Shown in pieces: positions 1 through 6,702 of a stretch of DNA of 16,046 nt. Under the pieces are notes generated by a model, which was given only the letters and a program-made list of their open reading frames with translations, had not been told where the DNA came from and did no database searches. The stretch lies in contig CAYWCX010000027.1 in assembly GCA_964456925.1 (NCBI GenBank), positions 1 to 16,046 on the forward strand, read 5' to 3'. The DNA is from JBAZKK01 sp964456925. GTDB taxonomy: Bacteria > Omnitrophota > Gorgyraeia > Gygaellales > Profunditerraquicolaceae. A program made the position numbers and the translations under genes. Numbering within the stretch: position 1 is the first letter of the stretch; the number at the start of each line of letters is the position of its first letter.

Positions 1-1117
1 TATATTCGTGTTTAAAAATATAGAAACCTCCAACCAAAGCCCTGTATCGCCATAATTCTTGCTGATTTCTCTTCCCTCTTGTTTGTTCAAAGTTTTTAAC
101 AATAATACTTTTTAGAGAAAACTCTCTTTTTAATACTTCATTCATTATATAAAAGCCGAGCGGAATCCAAGTACCTTTGAAATATTTATCTCCTATCACG
201 ATACCGAGATAGCGATCTTTTTCTAAATACGGCGCTGTATTATCTAAAACTTCCCCAAACATCCTAATAAAATCTTCTGTCGTTGGCGCATTAGATAAAT
301 CATCGCTGCTTCTGCTAAATTTGATGATATCGTGATATGGGGGGTGCATAATAAGCAGTTGAACTTGCTTTACGCCAAATTTATCTAACGTTTCTATTAA
401 ATTTATTCTTCTACTGTCTCCGGTGATTACTTCAGTAGTAACATTATGAACATTATTTTCTTTTTTGATTAAATTCTTTGCTTCTTTTGCTACGTAAGGA
501 TTTAACTCAATGCCGATACCATTCCGTCCTAGGCGCCGGCACTCAATTAAAGTCGTACCGCTACCGACGAATGGGTCGATGACCCAATCTCCTTTTTTTG
601 TATAGCGCAGCATTAATTGATTGGGTATTTGGGGGATAAAGTTACCCCAATATGAACCGATATGAGCTCCAGATGTATCTCTTTTTTCTAAAACCCACAA
701 ACTGTCCGTAATAATATCTTGGTATTCTTTCCAGCGGTTTAGATTTATGTCATTTATCTTGCTTGTTTTAATTTCACTTATGCCTTTTTTCAGTCTATCG
801 AGGTAATACTTAGCTCTTTCAATTGTCTGCGCCTCTTCAATTTGTTCTAATTCTTCAATAAGCGCGCCTTTTTTTAAAACCATAGTATCGCCATTTTGAT
901 CTATATTCACTATACCTTCAGTATCGCTTTTAGGATAATTAACTACCGATTTAATTGGAAAAATATTTCTTTTTAGTTGAACAATGTTATCCAGCTTTTC
1001 AACTTCTTCTATTTTTTCTAAAAGCTTTGACTTATTCACGATAATGTCTTTCTTCCGGTCGTATTGTTCTTTTTCTAAGTCAACCCATAAATCTAAAACT
1101 TGAGCGCTGCTTTTCAT
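1..1117 (-). CDS. DNA methyltransferase (N4-cytosine/N6-adenine family), 3' end beyond window
   Basis: A continuous reading frame from ATG at 1115-1117 runs to the left edge; 372 residues are visible and no stop is reached. The core is a SAM-dependent DNA methyltransferase: DPFVGSGTT at residues 181-189 is the SAM-binding motif I, GIGIELNP (about 201-208) fits the acidic motif II, and HPPYHD (258-263) fits catalytic motif IV. Motif I precedes motif IV. A segment GSYWGNFIPQIP (154-165) just before motif I is typical of a COG0863-like subgroup. Residues 1-130 are charged, helix-rich and unrecognised. No restriction enzyme is visible, though one could lie outside the window. The gene is clearly more A/T-rich than everything right of the tRNA and has only a weak ribosome-binding site, which suggests horizontal acquisition. 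Target base and specificity cannot be told. Confidence 0.85.
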   Translation of the reverse strand, partial: MKSSAQVLDLWVDLEKEQYDRKKDIIVNKSKLLEKIEEVEKLDNIVQLKRNIFPIKSVVNYPKSDTEGIVNIDQNGDTMVLKKGALIEELEQIEEAQTIERAKYYLDRLKKGISEIKTSKINDINLNRWKEYQDIITDSLWVLEKRDTSGAHIGSYWGNFIPQIPNQLMLRYTKKGDWVIDPFVGSGTTLIECRRLGRNGIGIELNPYVAKEAKNLIKKENNVHNVTTEVITGDSRRINLIETLDKFGVKQVQLLIMHPPYHDIIKFSRSSDDLSNAPTTEDFIRMFGEVLDNTAPYLEKDRYLGIVIGDKYFKGTWIPLGFYIMNEVLKREFSLKSIIVKNFEQTRGKRNQQELWRYRALVGGFYIFKHEY

Positions 1118-1417
1118 AATTCTTCTTTTACTCTATCTCCTACAGATAATAGACGCGAAAACTCTAAAAATCTAATAAATCTCTTATCCTTTCGTGCATT
1201 TATGGTTTGTATGTACGTCCAAAGTGGCTGGGACATCTGGACTCCGGTGCTCCGCACCTAGAACCTGTCGCTCGGCTTACACCTCGCTCCTTAGGAAGGG
1301 ACAAGCCCCCTCCTAACGCTTATAGAAAATTCAACCAACAGGCGCTGTTCTCCCCCCCAACGTGGAGACGGTCTCCCCGCGCCCCTTTGGCTCTCGTCCA
1401 CACGGTCACTATCAAGG
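1118..1417. other. Non-coding, hairpin-rich intergenic region
   Basis: About 300 bases lie between the methyltransferase start and the tRNA-Gln 3' end, with no credible gene. The part after 1226 contains a chain of short hairpins: GGTGC/GCACC at 1246-1258, TTAGGA/TCCTAA at 1291-1316, AACAG/CTGTT at 1337-1349 and GGAGAC/GTCTCC at 1364-1376. A plus-strand frame at 1207-1446 exists, but it runs into the antisense of the tRNA and resembles no protein family I know. Base composition changes from A/T-rich left of about 1200 to G/C-rich on the right. Confidence 0.6.
1226..1244. repeat. Partial copy of tRNA-Gln 3' end (candidate attachment-site repeat)
   Basis: GGCTGGGACATCTGGACTC here matches 1416-1434 (GGCTGGGACGTCTGGACTC) at 18 of 19 positions. 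The second copy covers the T-loop half, acceptor stem and discriminator of the tRNA-Gln gene. Similarity stops immediately after the 19 bases. The two copies are direct repeats 190 bases apart. Tyrosine recombinases commonly use this part of tRNA genes as attB, leaving a short 3'-end copy at the far end of the insert. No integrase is visible, so the att role is inference. Confidence 0.5.
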
Positions 1418-1488
1418 CTGGGACGTCTGGACTCGAACCAGAATAGCGAGACCCAAATTCTCGTGTCCTACCATTGGACGACGTCCCA
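1418..1488 (-). tRNA. tRNA-Gln (anticodon TTG)
   Basis: The reverse strand folds into a complete 71-nt cloverleaf. It has a perfect 7-bp acceptor stem (TGGGACG/CGTCCCA), a 4-bp D stem (GTCC/GGAC), a 5-bp anticodon stem (CGAGA/TCTCG) around the loop ATTTGGG, which puts TTG at 34-36, a 4-nt variable loop and a 5-bp T stem (TCTGG/CCAGA) with loop TTCGAGT. The U1-A72 pair and discriminator G73 are tRNA-Gln identity features. The terminal CCA is not encoded; the genomic continuation is CCT. It lies about 57 bases downstream of spoVG on the same strand and may be co-transcribed. In several bacterial lineages ispE is followed by tRNA-Gln and then prs; here the region after the tRNA is foreign-looking. 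Confidence 0.93.
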
Positions 1489-1545
1489 AATCAGAGTTAT
1501 AAGCCGAGAATCCTTTAAATCCTTGATAAGCGACCGGCACTAGTG

Positions 1546-1953
1546 TTAAGCGGTGGCGCTATCAGGACCTTTGGTCTTCTGTTGTTCGTAGGCCCCCAAA
1601 ACCCTCTTCTGTAAATATTCCCTGAAAGACTGCGTAATGGGGTGTGCAATATCTTTATGCTCGGACTGCGCGTTGTCCTTGCCGGCTTCTGCGCTAAGCG
1701 GCACACGAGGCACCACCGGCAACTGCGCGCCGCACTGGTTGCAGAATTTAGAGCGCAATTCGTTCCTAAAATTGCACTTGGGGCAGGGTTGCTTGACCTT
1801 GCGGGAAGGCATGGCGATAAATAAGCCGCTCGTGCCCTCGATGACCTTTATATTCCTGACCACAAAGGCATTATCGAAGGTTACCGTGACGTACGCCTTG
1901 AGCTTCTTATCGGGTGAATCCTTCAGGAATATCTTGACCTCGGTTATCTCCAT
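1546..1953 (-). CDS. spoVG: SpoVG family regulator with inserted zinc ribbon
   Basis: The 135-residue product matches SpoVG, a small dimeric nucleic-acid-binding regulator. The N-terminal half has ITEVKIF, VTVTFDNAFVVRNIKVIEG and GLFIAMPSRK (residues 3-52), and the C-terminal half has DIAHPITQSFREYLQKRVL (101-119). In canonical SpoVG (about 97 residues in Bacillus) a loop of roughly seven residues joins MPSRK to DIAHPI. Here about 48 residues are inserted, carrying CPKC-x10-CNQC (C57, C60, C71, C74), a zinc-ribbon-like tetracysteine knuckle. A strong AAGGAGGG ribosome-binding site precedes the ATG. It lies 27 bases after ispE on the same strand, recalling the Firmicute ispE-spoVG neighbourhood. 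The family is certain; what the ribbon binds is unknown. Confidence 0.92.
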   Translation of the reverse strand: MEITEVKIFLKDSPDKKLKAYVTVTFDNAFVVRNIKVIEGTSGLFIAMPSRKVKQPCPKCNFRNELRSKFCNQCGAQLPVVPRVPLSAEAGKDNAQSEHKDIAHPITQSFREYLQKRVLGAYEQQKTKGPDSATA

Positions 1954-1980
1954 ACCTCGCCCTCCTTATCGTAAGAAAGA

Positions 1981-2850
1981 CTAGCTCGTATGACTGATAA
2001 AGACCTGCCAGGGCCGTTTCTTTCGCCTGAGGCGCTGCGCTAATACCGAGGCTTCTTTCTTTGAGGCGGTTGTAGCAAAAACACTCCCTCCGCTTCCCGA
2101 CATCAAAACCTTTTTTGCGCCTAGCCTTAGCAGTTCCTTTTTAATGCATCGCACTTCAGGATAAAGGCGGGTCGTAACGCTTTCCAGGTCGTTGCGTAAG
2201 GCCGCCGCATTTATGAAAGAACGATTCTTCCGTAAGGCACAGAGTAATATTTTAACATCAGAGGCAGGCCTTGTCAATCTATGCTTTACGCTGTCCAACT
2301 GCCGGTAAATCCTGGCAGTGGAGACCGCTACGGAAGGCACGACTACGACATGCCACAGCCGCAGTTTCTTTAATGAAATGAGCGGCTTTATCCTGTCTCC
2401 GCGGCCCTTGCCTTCGGCAAAAGGGCAATCGTAGATAAAAAACGCCACGTCGCTGCCGATGGCCCTGGCGTATTTAAGGAGTTTGCGCGGAGAGAGTTTC
2501 AGTCCCCAGAGTTTATTTAGGCCCGTCAAAACACTGGCAGCATTGCTGGAGCCGCCGCCGAGCCCCGCGCCGACCGGGATGCGTTTTATTATGCTAATAT
2601 CCACTCCTCTCTTGGCGCCGAAGTCTTCCTGTAATATTCTGGCGGCGCGCCAGGCGAGGTTGGTTTTATCCGAGGGGACTCCAGGGCAGTTACATTTGAT
2701 ATTTATTTTGTTATCGCGGCGTGGAGTAAGTATGAGGGTATCGTGGAGACTGATTCTTTCAAAGAGGGTATTGATATTATGGTAATTGTCCGGCCGCTTT
2801 TTGAGGACGCAAAGATACAGGTTGAGTTTGGCAAACGATTGCAGGCGCAC
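1981..2850 (-). CDS. ispE: 4-diphosphocytidyl-2-C-methyl-D-erythritol kinase
   Basis: IspE is a cytosolic GHMP kinase of the methylerythritol phosphate pathway; it phosphorylates CDP-methylerythritol on its 2-hydroxyl with ATP, on the way to isopentenyl diphosphate. The 289-residue length is normal. Visible motifs are FAKLNLYL at 6-13 with the expected catalytic lysine K8, the ATP-binding glycine-rich loop PVGAGLGGGSSNAAS (92-106), SDVAFF (133-138) with candidate catalytic D134, and the C-terminal GHMP motif MSGSGGSVF (250-258). The start is GTG at 2848-2850; it gives the standard family N-terminus and lies 10 bases after the transketolase C-half stop, so translation may be coupled. The ribosome-binding site is weak. 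Confidence 0.97.
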   Translation of the reverse strand: MRLQSFAKLNLYLCVLKKRPDNYHNINTLFERISLHDTLILTPRRDNKINIKCNCPGVPSDKTNLAWRAARILQEDFGAKRGVDISIIKRIPVGAGLGGGSSNAASVLTGLNKLWGLKLSPRKLLKYARAIGSDVAFFIYDCPFAEGKGRGDRIKPLISLKKLRLWHVVVVPSVAVSTARIYRQLDSVKHRLTRPASDVKILLCALRKNRSFINAAALRNDLESVTTRLYPEVRCIKKELLRLGAKKVLMSGSGGSVFATTASKKEASVLAQRLRRKKRPWQVFISHTS

Positions 2851-2860
2851 TTTTGACGGC

Positions 2861-3790
2861 TTAAGAAGAGATTTCCAGGGCTGCCTTTTCGATATCCGGA
2901 CAGGTGAGACGGTATTCCTTCAGGAGTTCAGCCGGCTCTCCGGACTGGCCGAACCTGTTCCTTATCCCCATCCGTATTACCTTAACAGGATGGTTCTCGG
3001 CTACCACCTCATTGACGCTCGATGCCAGGCCGCCGATAACGGTGTGTTCTTCGCAGACCACGATACCGCGGCTGTTGCGCGCTGCCTCTAATACGGTATC
3101 GCTGTCAAAAGGCCTTAAGGTATGCAGGTTAATGACCGCGGCCCGGATTCCCTTTTGGCTTAGGTTCTGCGCGGCGGCCAAGGCCTCGCTTACCATAATG
3201 CCGCAGGCAATGAGGGTAACGTCTTTACCTTCGCGCAGCACCTGGGCCCGGCCCAATTTAAACTCACCCTTATTCTCGATGGTAGGAACCTTGGGCCTGC
3301 CTAAGCGGATATAGAAAGGCCCGGGAGTATTTGCCGCAGCCACCACCGCATCGCGGGTCTGCGGGCCGTCGCAGGGCACGATAATATTCATATTGGGTAT
3401 CACGCGCATCAGGGCGATATCCTCCACCGCCTGATGGCTGCAGCCGTCCGGCCCGACGGTAATTCCGGCGTGCGAGGCCACGATCTTGATGTTGAAATTA
3501 TTATAACTGACAGTATTCCTCACCTGGTCCCAGGCCCTGCCGCTGGCAAATATCGCGAAGGTTGAGGCAAACACCGTCTTGCCGCAGCTGGCTAATCCAG
3601 CCGAGGCAGCCATCATATTCTGCTCCGCCACCCCGAAATTAAAAAATCTCTCCGGGAACTCTTTGGCAAAAAGTGCGGTGCGGGTGGAACTGGAAAGGTC
3701 GGCATCCAGGACTACAATATCCTTATTTGCCCGGCCGAGTTCTACCAGGGTCTTGCCGTATACGTCGCGCTGATACAACATCTCTGCCAT
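2861..3790 (-). CDS. Transketolase, C-terminal subunit
   Basis: This 309-residue protein is the pyrimidine-binding and C-terminal half of a split transketolase. With the N-half encoded directly upstream it transfers two-carbon ketol units between sugar phosphates in the non-oxidative pentose phosphate pathway. FNFGVAEQNM (50-59) carries the catalytic glutamate (E56) that activates thiamine diphosphate; SHAGITVGPDGCSHQ (107-120) is the conserved substrate-channel region. The frame stays open upstream to 3946, but that part overlaps the N-half gene and reads as unrelated sequence. The ATG at 3788-3790 gives MAEMLYQRD, has AAGGAA upstream and starts 4 bases after the N-half stop, so it is preferred. 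A pyruvate dehydrogenase E1 beta-like role is possible but less likely given the partner. Confidence 0.94.
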   Translation of the reverse strand: MAEMLYQRDVYGKTLVELGRANKDIVVLDADLSSSTRTALFAKEFPERFFNFGVAEQNMMAASAGLASCGKTVFASTFAIFASGRAWDQVRNTVSYNNFNIKIVASHAGITVGPDGCSHQAVEDIALMRVIPNMNIIVPCDGPQTRDAVVAAANTPGPFYIRLGRPKVPTIENKGEFKLGRAQVLREGKDVTLIACGIMVSEALAAAQNLSQKGIRAAVINLHTLRPFDSDTVLEAARNSRGIVVCEEHTVIGGLASSVNEVVAENHPVKVIRMGIRNRFGQSGEPAELLKEYRLTCPDIEKAALEISS

Positions 3791-3794
3791 ATTA

Positions 3795-4616
3795 TTATTC
3801 CAGTTCCTTAAGCGCGCGGGCACTTTCTTCTCTGGTAGGCGCGCGGCCGTGGAAATCCACCACGTTCTCCATAAAAGAAACGCCCTTGCCTTTAATGGTG
3901 TGGGCAATGATAATGCTGGGTTTGCCTTTGACGGTTCTGGCTTCATCGTAGGCAGCCAGGATTTCTTTCATATTATGGCCGTTGATTTCAATGGTGTGCC
4001 AGCCAAAGGCCTGCCACTTCGCCGCCACCGGCTCGAGATTCATAATATCCTTGGTCCTGCCGTCAATCTGGAAGCCGTTATAATCCAATACCGCGCAGAG
4101 GTTATCCGCACGGTAATGACTGCAGGCCATCGCCGCTTCCCAGATATTGCCTTCCTGGGTTTCTCCGTCGCCTAAAAGCACATAAACGCGGTAGTCTTTC
4201 TTATCAATGCGCGCTGCCAGGCTCATACCTAAAGCCACGGATAACCCCTGGCCTAAGGAACCCGAAGCCACTTCTACCCCCGGCACGCGGCGGTCGGGAT
4301 GCCCCTGCAGCATTGAACCTAATTTTCTTAAATTAAGCAATTCTTTCTTGGGGAAATAACCTGCTTCTGCCAGCACCGCATACCAGAGAGGACAGCAGTG
4401 GCCTTTGGACATATGGAACCTGTCGCGTTCGGGCCAGTCCGGCTCCTGGGGCCGATAGCGCAATACCGAAAAGAAAAGCGCGGTAATAAGGTCCGTTGAA
4501 GAAAGGCTTCCTCCGGGATGGCCGGAACCGGCTTCGGCAAGCATCTGCACGATAAGGCGCCGCACCTCTTTGGCCTTGGCTTCCAGTTCCTTAATCTGTT
4601 TATCGCTGTAGGACAT
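3795..4616 (-). CDS. Transketolase, N-terminal (TPP-binding) subunit
   Basis: The 273-residue product is the thiamine diphosphate-binding half of a two-subunit transketolase. Visible are SGHPGGSLS (31-39) with conserved H33, KGH (71-73), QGHPD (104-108), GSLGQGL (119-125) and the ThDP/Mg motif GDG at 149-151 ending at N180. It pairs with the C-half just downstream; split transketolases are common in archaea and several anaerobic bacterial phyla. The first 17 bases overlap the end of the TPR gene in another frame, which suggests translational coupling. A GGA-containing purine stretch inside the TPR gene lies upstream of the ATG. Confidence 0.95.
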   Translation of the reverse strand: MSYSDKQIKELEAKAKEVRRLIVQMLAEAGSGHPGGSLSSTDLITALFFSVLRYRPQEPDWPERDRFHMSKGHCCPLWYAVLAEAGYFPKKELLNLRKLGSMLQGHPDRRVPGVEVASGSLGQGLSVALGMSLAARIDKKDYRVYVLLGDGETQEGNIWEAAMACSHYRADNLCAVLDYNGFQIDGRTKDIMNLEPVAAKWQAFGWHTIEINGHNMKEILAAYDEARTVKGKPSIIIAHTIKGKGVSFMENVVDFHGRAPTREESARALKELE

Positions 4617-5586
4617 TTTCTTTTTCCAATCCTTCTAATTTAGTTTTGACCTCTTCTTTCGGGTCTAATTCTAAGGATTTGCGCCAGTTTAATTTTGCGT
4701 TCTCGACATCCCCGATTTTAAGATACGCATCGCCGAGATGGTCATAGATGACGGGGTCAGGCATCAAGAAACCGGCTTTCTCCAATTTTTCAATCGCCTG
4801 GCGGTATTTGCCTTGTTTAAAATAAAGCCAGCCTAAACTATCGAGATATGCGCCGTTATCGGGCTCGCTCTCCAGGGCCTTCTTAATCATCGCTTCGGCC
4901 TGCCCGAGGTTCCTGTTCTCTTCCACGTAAAGATAAGCGAGATAATTAAGGGCTTCGGCGTAATCCGGGCGGACCTCCAGCGCTTTCTTGAATTCCTCTA
5001 ACGCTTTCTCGCGCTGGCCTGAACTGTCATATATACTGGCGAGGTAAAAGTGCGCCTCGGCATCGCGCGGCGCCACCCCCAGCACCAGCCGGTAGACCCC
5101 TTCGGCTTCTTTAAGTTTATCCTGCTGGAGGTATAACGCGCCTAAACTCTTGTAGATATCAATATTTTCGGGCTGGGCTTGCGAGGCATTTTCCAGGGCA
5201 AGCTCATATTCCTTCGTCGCCAGGCCCAGTTTGTTCTGGCTGGCGTAAACCAGGGCCAATAAGGCGTGCGGCTCGGCTGCCTGCGGGTCAAATTTTATCG
5301 CCAGCTGCAGCTCTCTGATAGCACTGTCAAAATCGTTCTTCTTGGCGTAACTCGCTGCCAGCCCCGCGTGCAAGGCAGCGTTGGTATAATCCTCCTGCAG
5401 CGCTTTTTTGTGTTCGTGGATTGCGCTGTCTATATCCCCCAGCCGGTCATACATCGTAGCCATGATGTAGTGGCTTAGGGCCAAAGAGGAATTTTTATCA
5501 AAGGATAAACTGCTGGCGGTAAGAAAGCAGGAGGCGAGCAAAAAACACCCCATCCCCAAAAGGTATTTTCCCGACACAGAGGCCAT
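4600..5586 (-). CDS. Tetratricopeptide-repeat lipoprotein
   Basis: The 328-residue protein begins with a hydrophobic signal segment containing LLASC, a plausible lipobox that would lipidate the Cys at about position 20. The rest is eight consecutive TPR units of about 34 residues, from ALSHYIMATMYDRLGDIDSA (36 on) to the last one near YDHLGDAYLKIGDVENAKLN; most keep the Leu/Tyr-Gly/Ala pattern and end near a Pro (for example VRPDY, SEPDN, MPDP, LDPKE). TPR arrays are protein-protein scaffolds; the likely location is periplasmic, membrane-anchored. The partner and function are unknown. No clear ribosome-binding site precedes the ATG, which lies 25 bases after the small ribosomal-protein gene. 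The neighbouring transketolase and hisG genes do not reveal its role. Confidence 0.85.
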   Translation of the reverse strand: MASVSGKYLLGMGCFLLASCFLTASSLSFDKNSSLALSHYIMATMYDRLGDIDSAIHEHKKALQEDYTNAALHAGLAASYAKKNDFDSAIRELQLAIKFDPQAAEPHALLALVYASQNKLGLATKEYELALENASQAQPENIDIYKSLGALYLQQDKLKEAEGVYRLVLGVAPRDAEAHFYLASIYDSSGQREKALEEFKKALEVRPDYAEALNYLAYLYVEENRNLGQAEAMIKKALESEPDNGAYLDSLGWLYFKQGKYRQAIEKLEKAGFLMPDPVIYDHLGDAYLKIGDVENAKLNWRKSLELDPKEEVKTKLEGLEKENVLQR

Positions 5587-5611
5587 AATAAGCCGTGTTT
5601 TACTTTAAGGA

Positions 5612-5713
5612 TTAACCCCAGGCCCTCTTCTTCAGGTGGCGAAGACGACGACGCATCTTCTTTCTTTTGTGGGTCTTGATTTTGCGCAGTTTCCTTTTCC
5701 TGCCGCAAGGCAT
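5612..5713 (-). CDS. Small ribosomal protein, bS22 / AURKAIP1-COX24 domain family
   Basis: A 33-residue, extremely basic protein (MPCGRKRKLRKIKTHKRKK, then MRRRLRHLKKRAWG) is encoded between hisG and the TPR gene. The pattern MPxGxKRKxxKxxTHKRKKxxRxxRHxKK is that of bacterial AURKAIP1/COX24-domain proteins, homologous to mitochondrial mS38 and mycobacterial bS22, which bind 16S rRNA in the small subunit. The start is well supported: a perfect AGGAGG lies 7 bases before the ATG, and the hisG stop is 11 bases upstream. It is shorter than most gene-calling cut-offs. Only two residues are acidic-free alternatives to chance: almost two thirds of the chain is Lys, Arg or His. Function beyond ribosome association is not inferable. 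Confidence 0.85.
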   Translation of the reverse strand: MPCGRKRKLRKIKTHKRKKMRRRLRHLKKRAWG

Positions 5714-5724
5714 AACCGCCTCCT

Positions 5725-6609
5725 CTAATATATCACCTTGTTAAGCGGATATTCGATGATACCCTGTGCGCCTGCTTTCTTCAGGCGCGGTATCAGGATA
5801 CGCACTACCTTCTCGTCGATGATGGTCTCTACCGCCACCCAGCCCTCTTCGGTGAGGCCGGATATTGTCGGTCTCTTTAGAGCCGGCAAAAGCGCGATAA
5901 CCTTTTTAAGGTCTGCCTTCCTTACGTTCATCTTCAAACCCACCTTCTCTTCGGCGGCAATAGCGCCCTTGAGCAAAACCGCAATCTCCTCCATCTTTTC
6001 CCTTTTCCAGGCGTCCTTATAGGAGGATTTATTGGCGATAAACTGGGTAGTGGATTCGCAGATGGTGGCAATCTCGATTAATTTATTTGCCTTGAGGCTC
6101 CTTCCGGTTTCGGTAAGCTCTACAATCGCATCCACCAGGCCGGAGTTCACCTTGACTTCGGTTGCGCCCCAGCTGAATTCTACTTCTACCTCCACTTTAT
6201 TCCTGCGGAAAAATTCCCTGGTGGCATTCACGAGTTCCGTAGCGATGCGCTTGCCTTTAAGGTCTTTCACGGATTTTAAGCCGGAGCTTTCGGGCACTGC
6301 TAATACCCACCTTACCTTACTGAGCCCCTGTTTGGCGTATATCAAATCCGTAATCCTTACTACCGCCGAGTTATTCTCCAGAATCCAGTCGTTGCCGGTA
6401 ATGCCACAATCCAGGGCGCCGTCCGCAACATACCTGGACATCTCCTGGGCGCGCAGCAAAACCGCCTCGATTTCCGGGTCGTCTATCGACGGGAAATAGG
6501 AGCGCTCGGAAGGTAAAAATACCTTAAAACCGGCTTTCCTAAGCATCCTGAAGGTAGACTCCTGGAGGCTGCCTTTGGGTAGGCCGAATTTCAGAATTTT
6601 ATTTTTCAT
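5725..6609 (-). CDS. hisG: ATP phosphoribosyltransferase, long form
   Basis: HisG catalyses the first step of histidine synthesis, joining ATP and PRPP to give phosphoribosyl-ATP. The 294 residues match the long, self-contained form. LKFGLPKGSLQ at 6-16 is the typical N-terminus, DCGITGNDW (about 107-115) belongs to the catalytic domain, and VDAIVELTETG (about 159-169) is the PRPP-binding region. The last 75 residues, ending in GIIEYPLNKVIY, form the ferredoxin-like HisG_C domain that confers histidine feedback inhibition, so no HisZ partner should be needed. It is the first gene after the promoter at 6662-6690, and AAAGGA lies upstream of the ATG. No other his gene is next to it. Confidence 0.96.
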   Translation of the reverse strand: MKNKILKFGLPKGSLQESTFRMLRKAGFKVFLPSERSYFPSIDDPEIEAVLLRAQEMSRYVADGALDCGITGNDWILENNSAVVRITDLIYAKQGLSKVRWVLAVPESSGLKSVKDLKGKRIATELVNATREFFRRNKVEVEVEFSWGATEVKVNSGLVDAIVELTETGRSLKANKLIEIATICESTTQFIANKSSYKDAWKREKMEEIAVLLKGAIAAEEKVGLKMNVRKADLKKVIALLPALKRPTISGLTEEGWVAVETIIDEKVVRILIPRLKKAGAQGIIEYPLNKVIY

Positions 6610-6631
6610 ACGGGTTTATCCTTTGGATAAA
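6606..6631 (-). promoter_or_regulatory. hisG ribosome-binding site inside a small hairpin
   Basis: On the minus strand the hisG leader reads TTTATCC-AAA-GGATAAA (6615-6631), a perfect 7-bp stem with a three-base loop, ending 5 bases before the start codon. The AAAGGA Shine-Dalgarno sequence occupies the loop and 3' arm. The fold could limit initiation on hisG. Whether anything controls it cannot be seen. Confidence 0.4.
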
Positions 6632-6661
6632 AGTTGCCTAAGATGGCTGATACGGTCATTT

Positions 6662-6690
6662 ATTATACCCAGAGCTATTAAGTTTGTAAA
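6662..6690 (-). promoter_or_regulatory. Sigma70-type promoter for the hisG operon
   Basis: On the minus strand TTTACA (6685-6690), a 17-base spacer and a perfect TATAAT (6662-6667) lie about 50 bases upstream of the hisG ATG. This is the only strong promoter-like sequence before the hisG-to-spoVG run, whose genes are separated by 27 bases or fewer or overlap. Confidence 0.7.
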
Positions 6691-6702
6691 GAAAAATCTC
6701 TG

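Noticed and set aside
1207..1446. Plus-strand open frame of 79 codons over the spacer and tRNA antisense
   Set aside because: It runs into the antisense of tRNA-Gln, follows a hairpin-rich region, is rich in Pro/Arg as expected from read-through of such DNA, and has no ribosome-binding site.
3791..3946. Upstream extension of the transketolase C-half to 3946
   Set aside because: The added 52 residues are out-of-frame translation of the N-half gene; the ATG at 3788-3790 gives the family N-terminus and proper spacing.
5475..5708. Minus-strand frame of 77 codons between hisG and the TPR gene
   Set aside because: It overlaps the well-supported 33-residue ribosomal protein gene and the TPR gene start in another frame and has no matching start signals.
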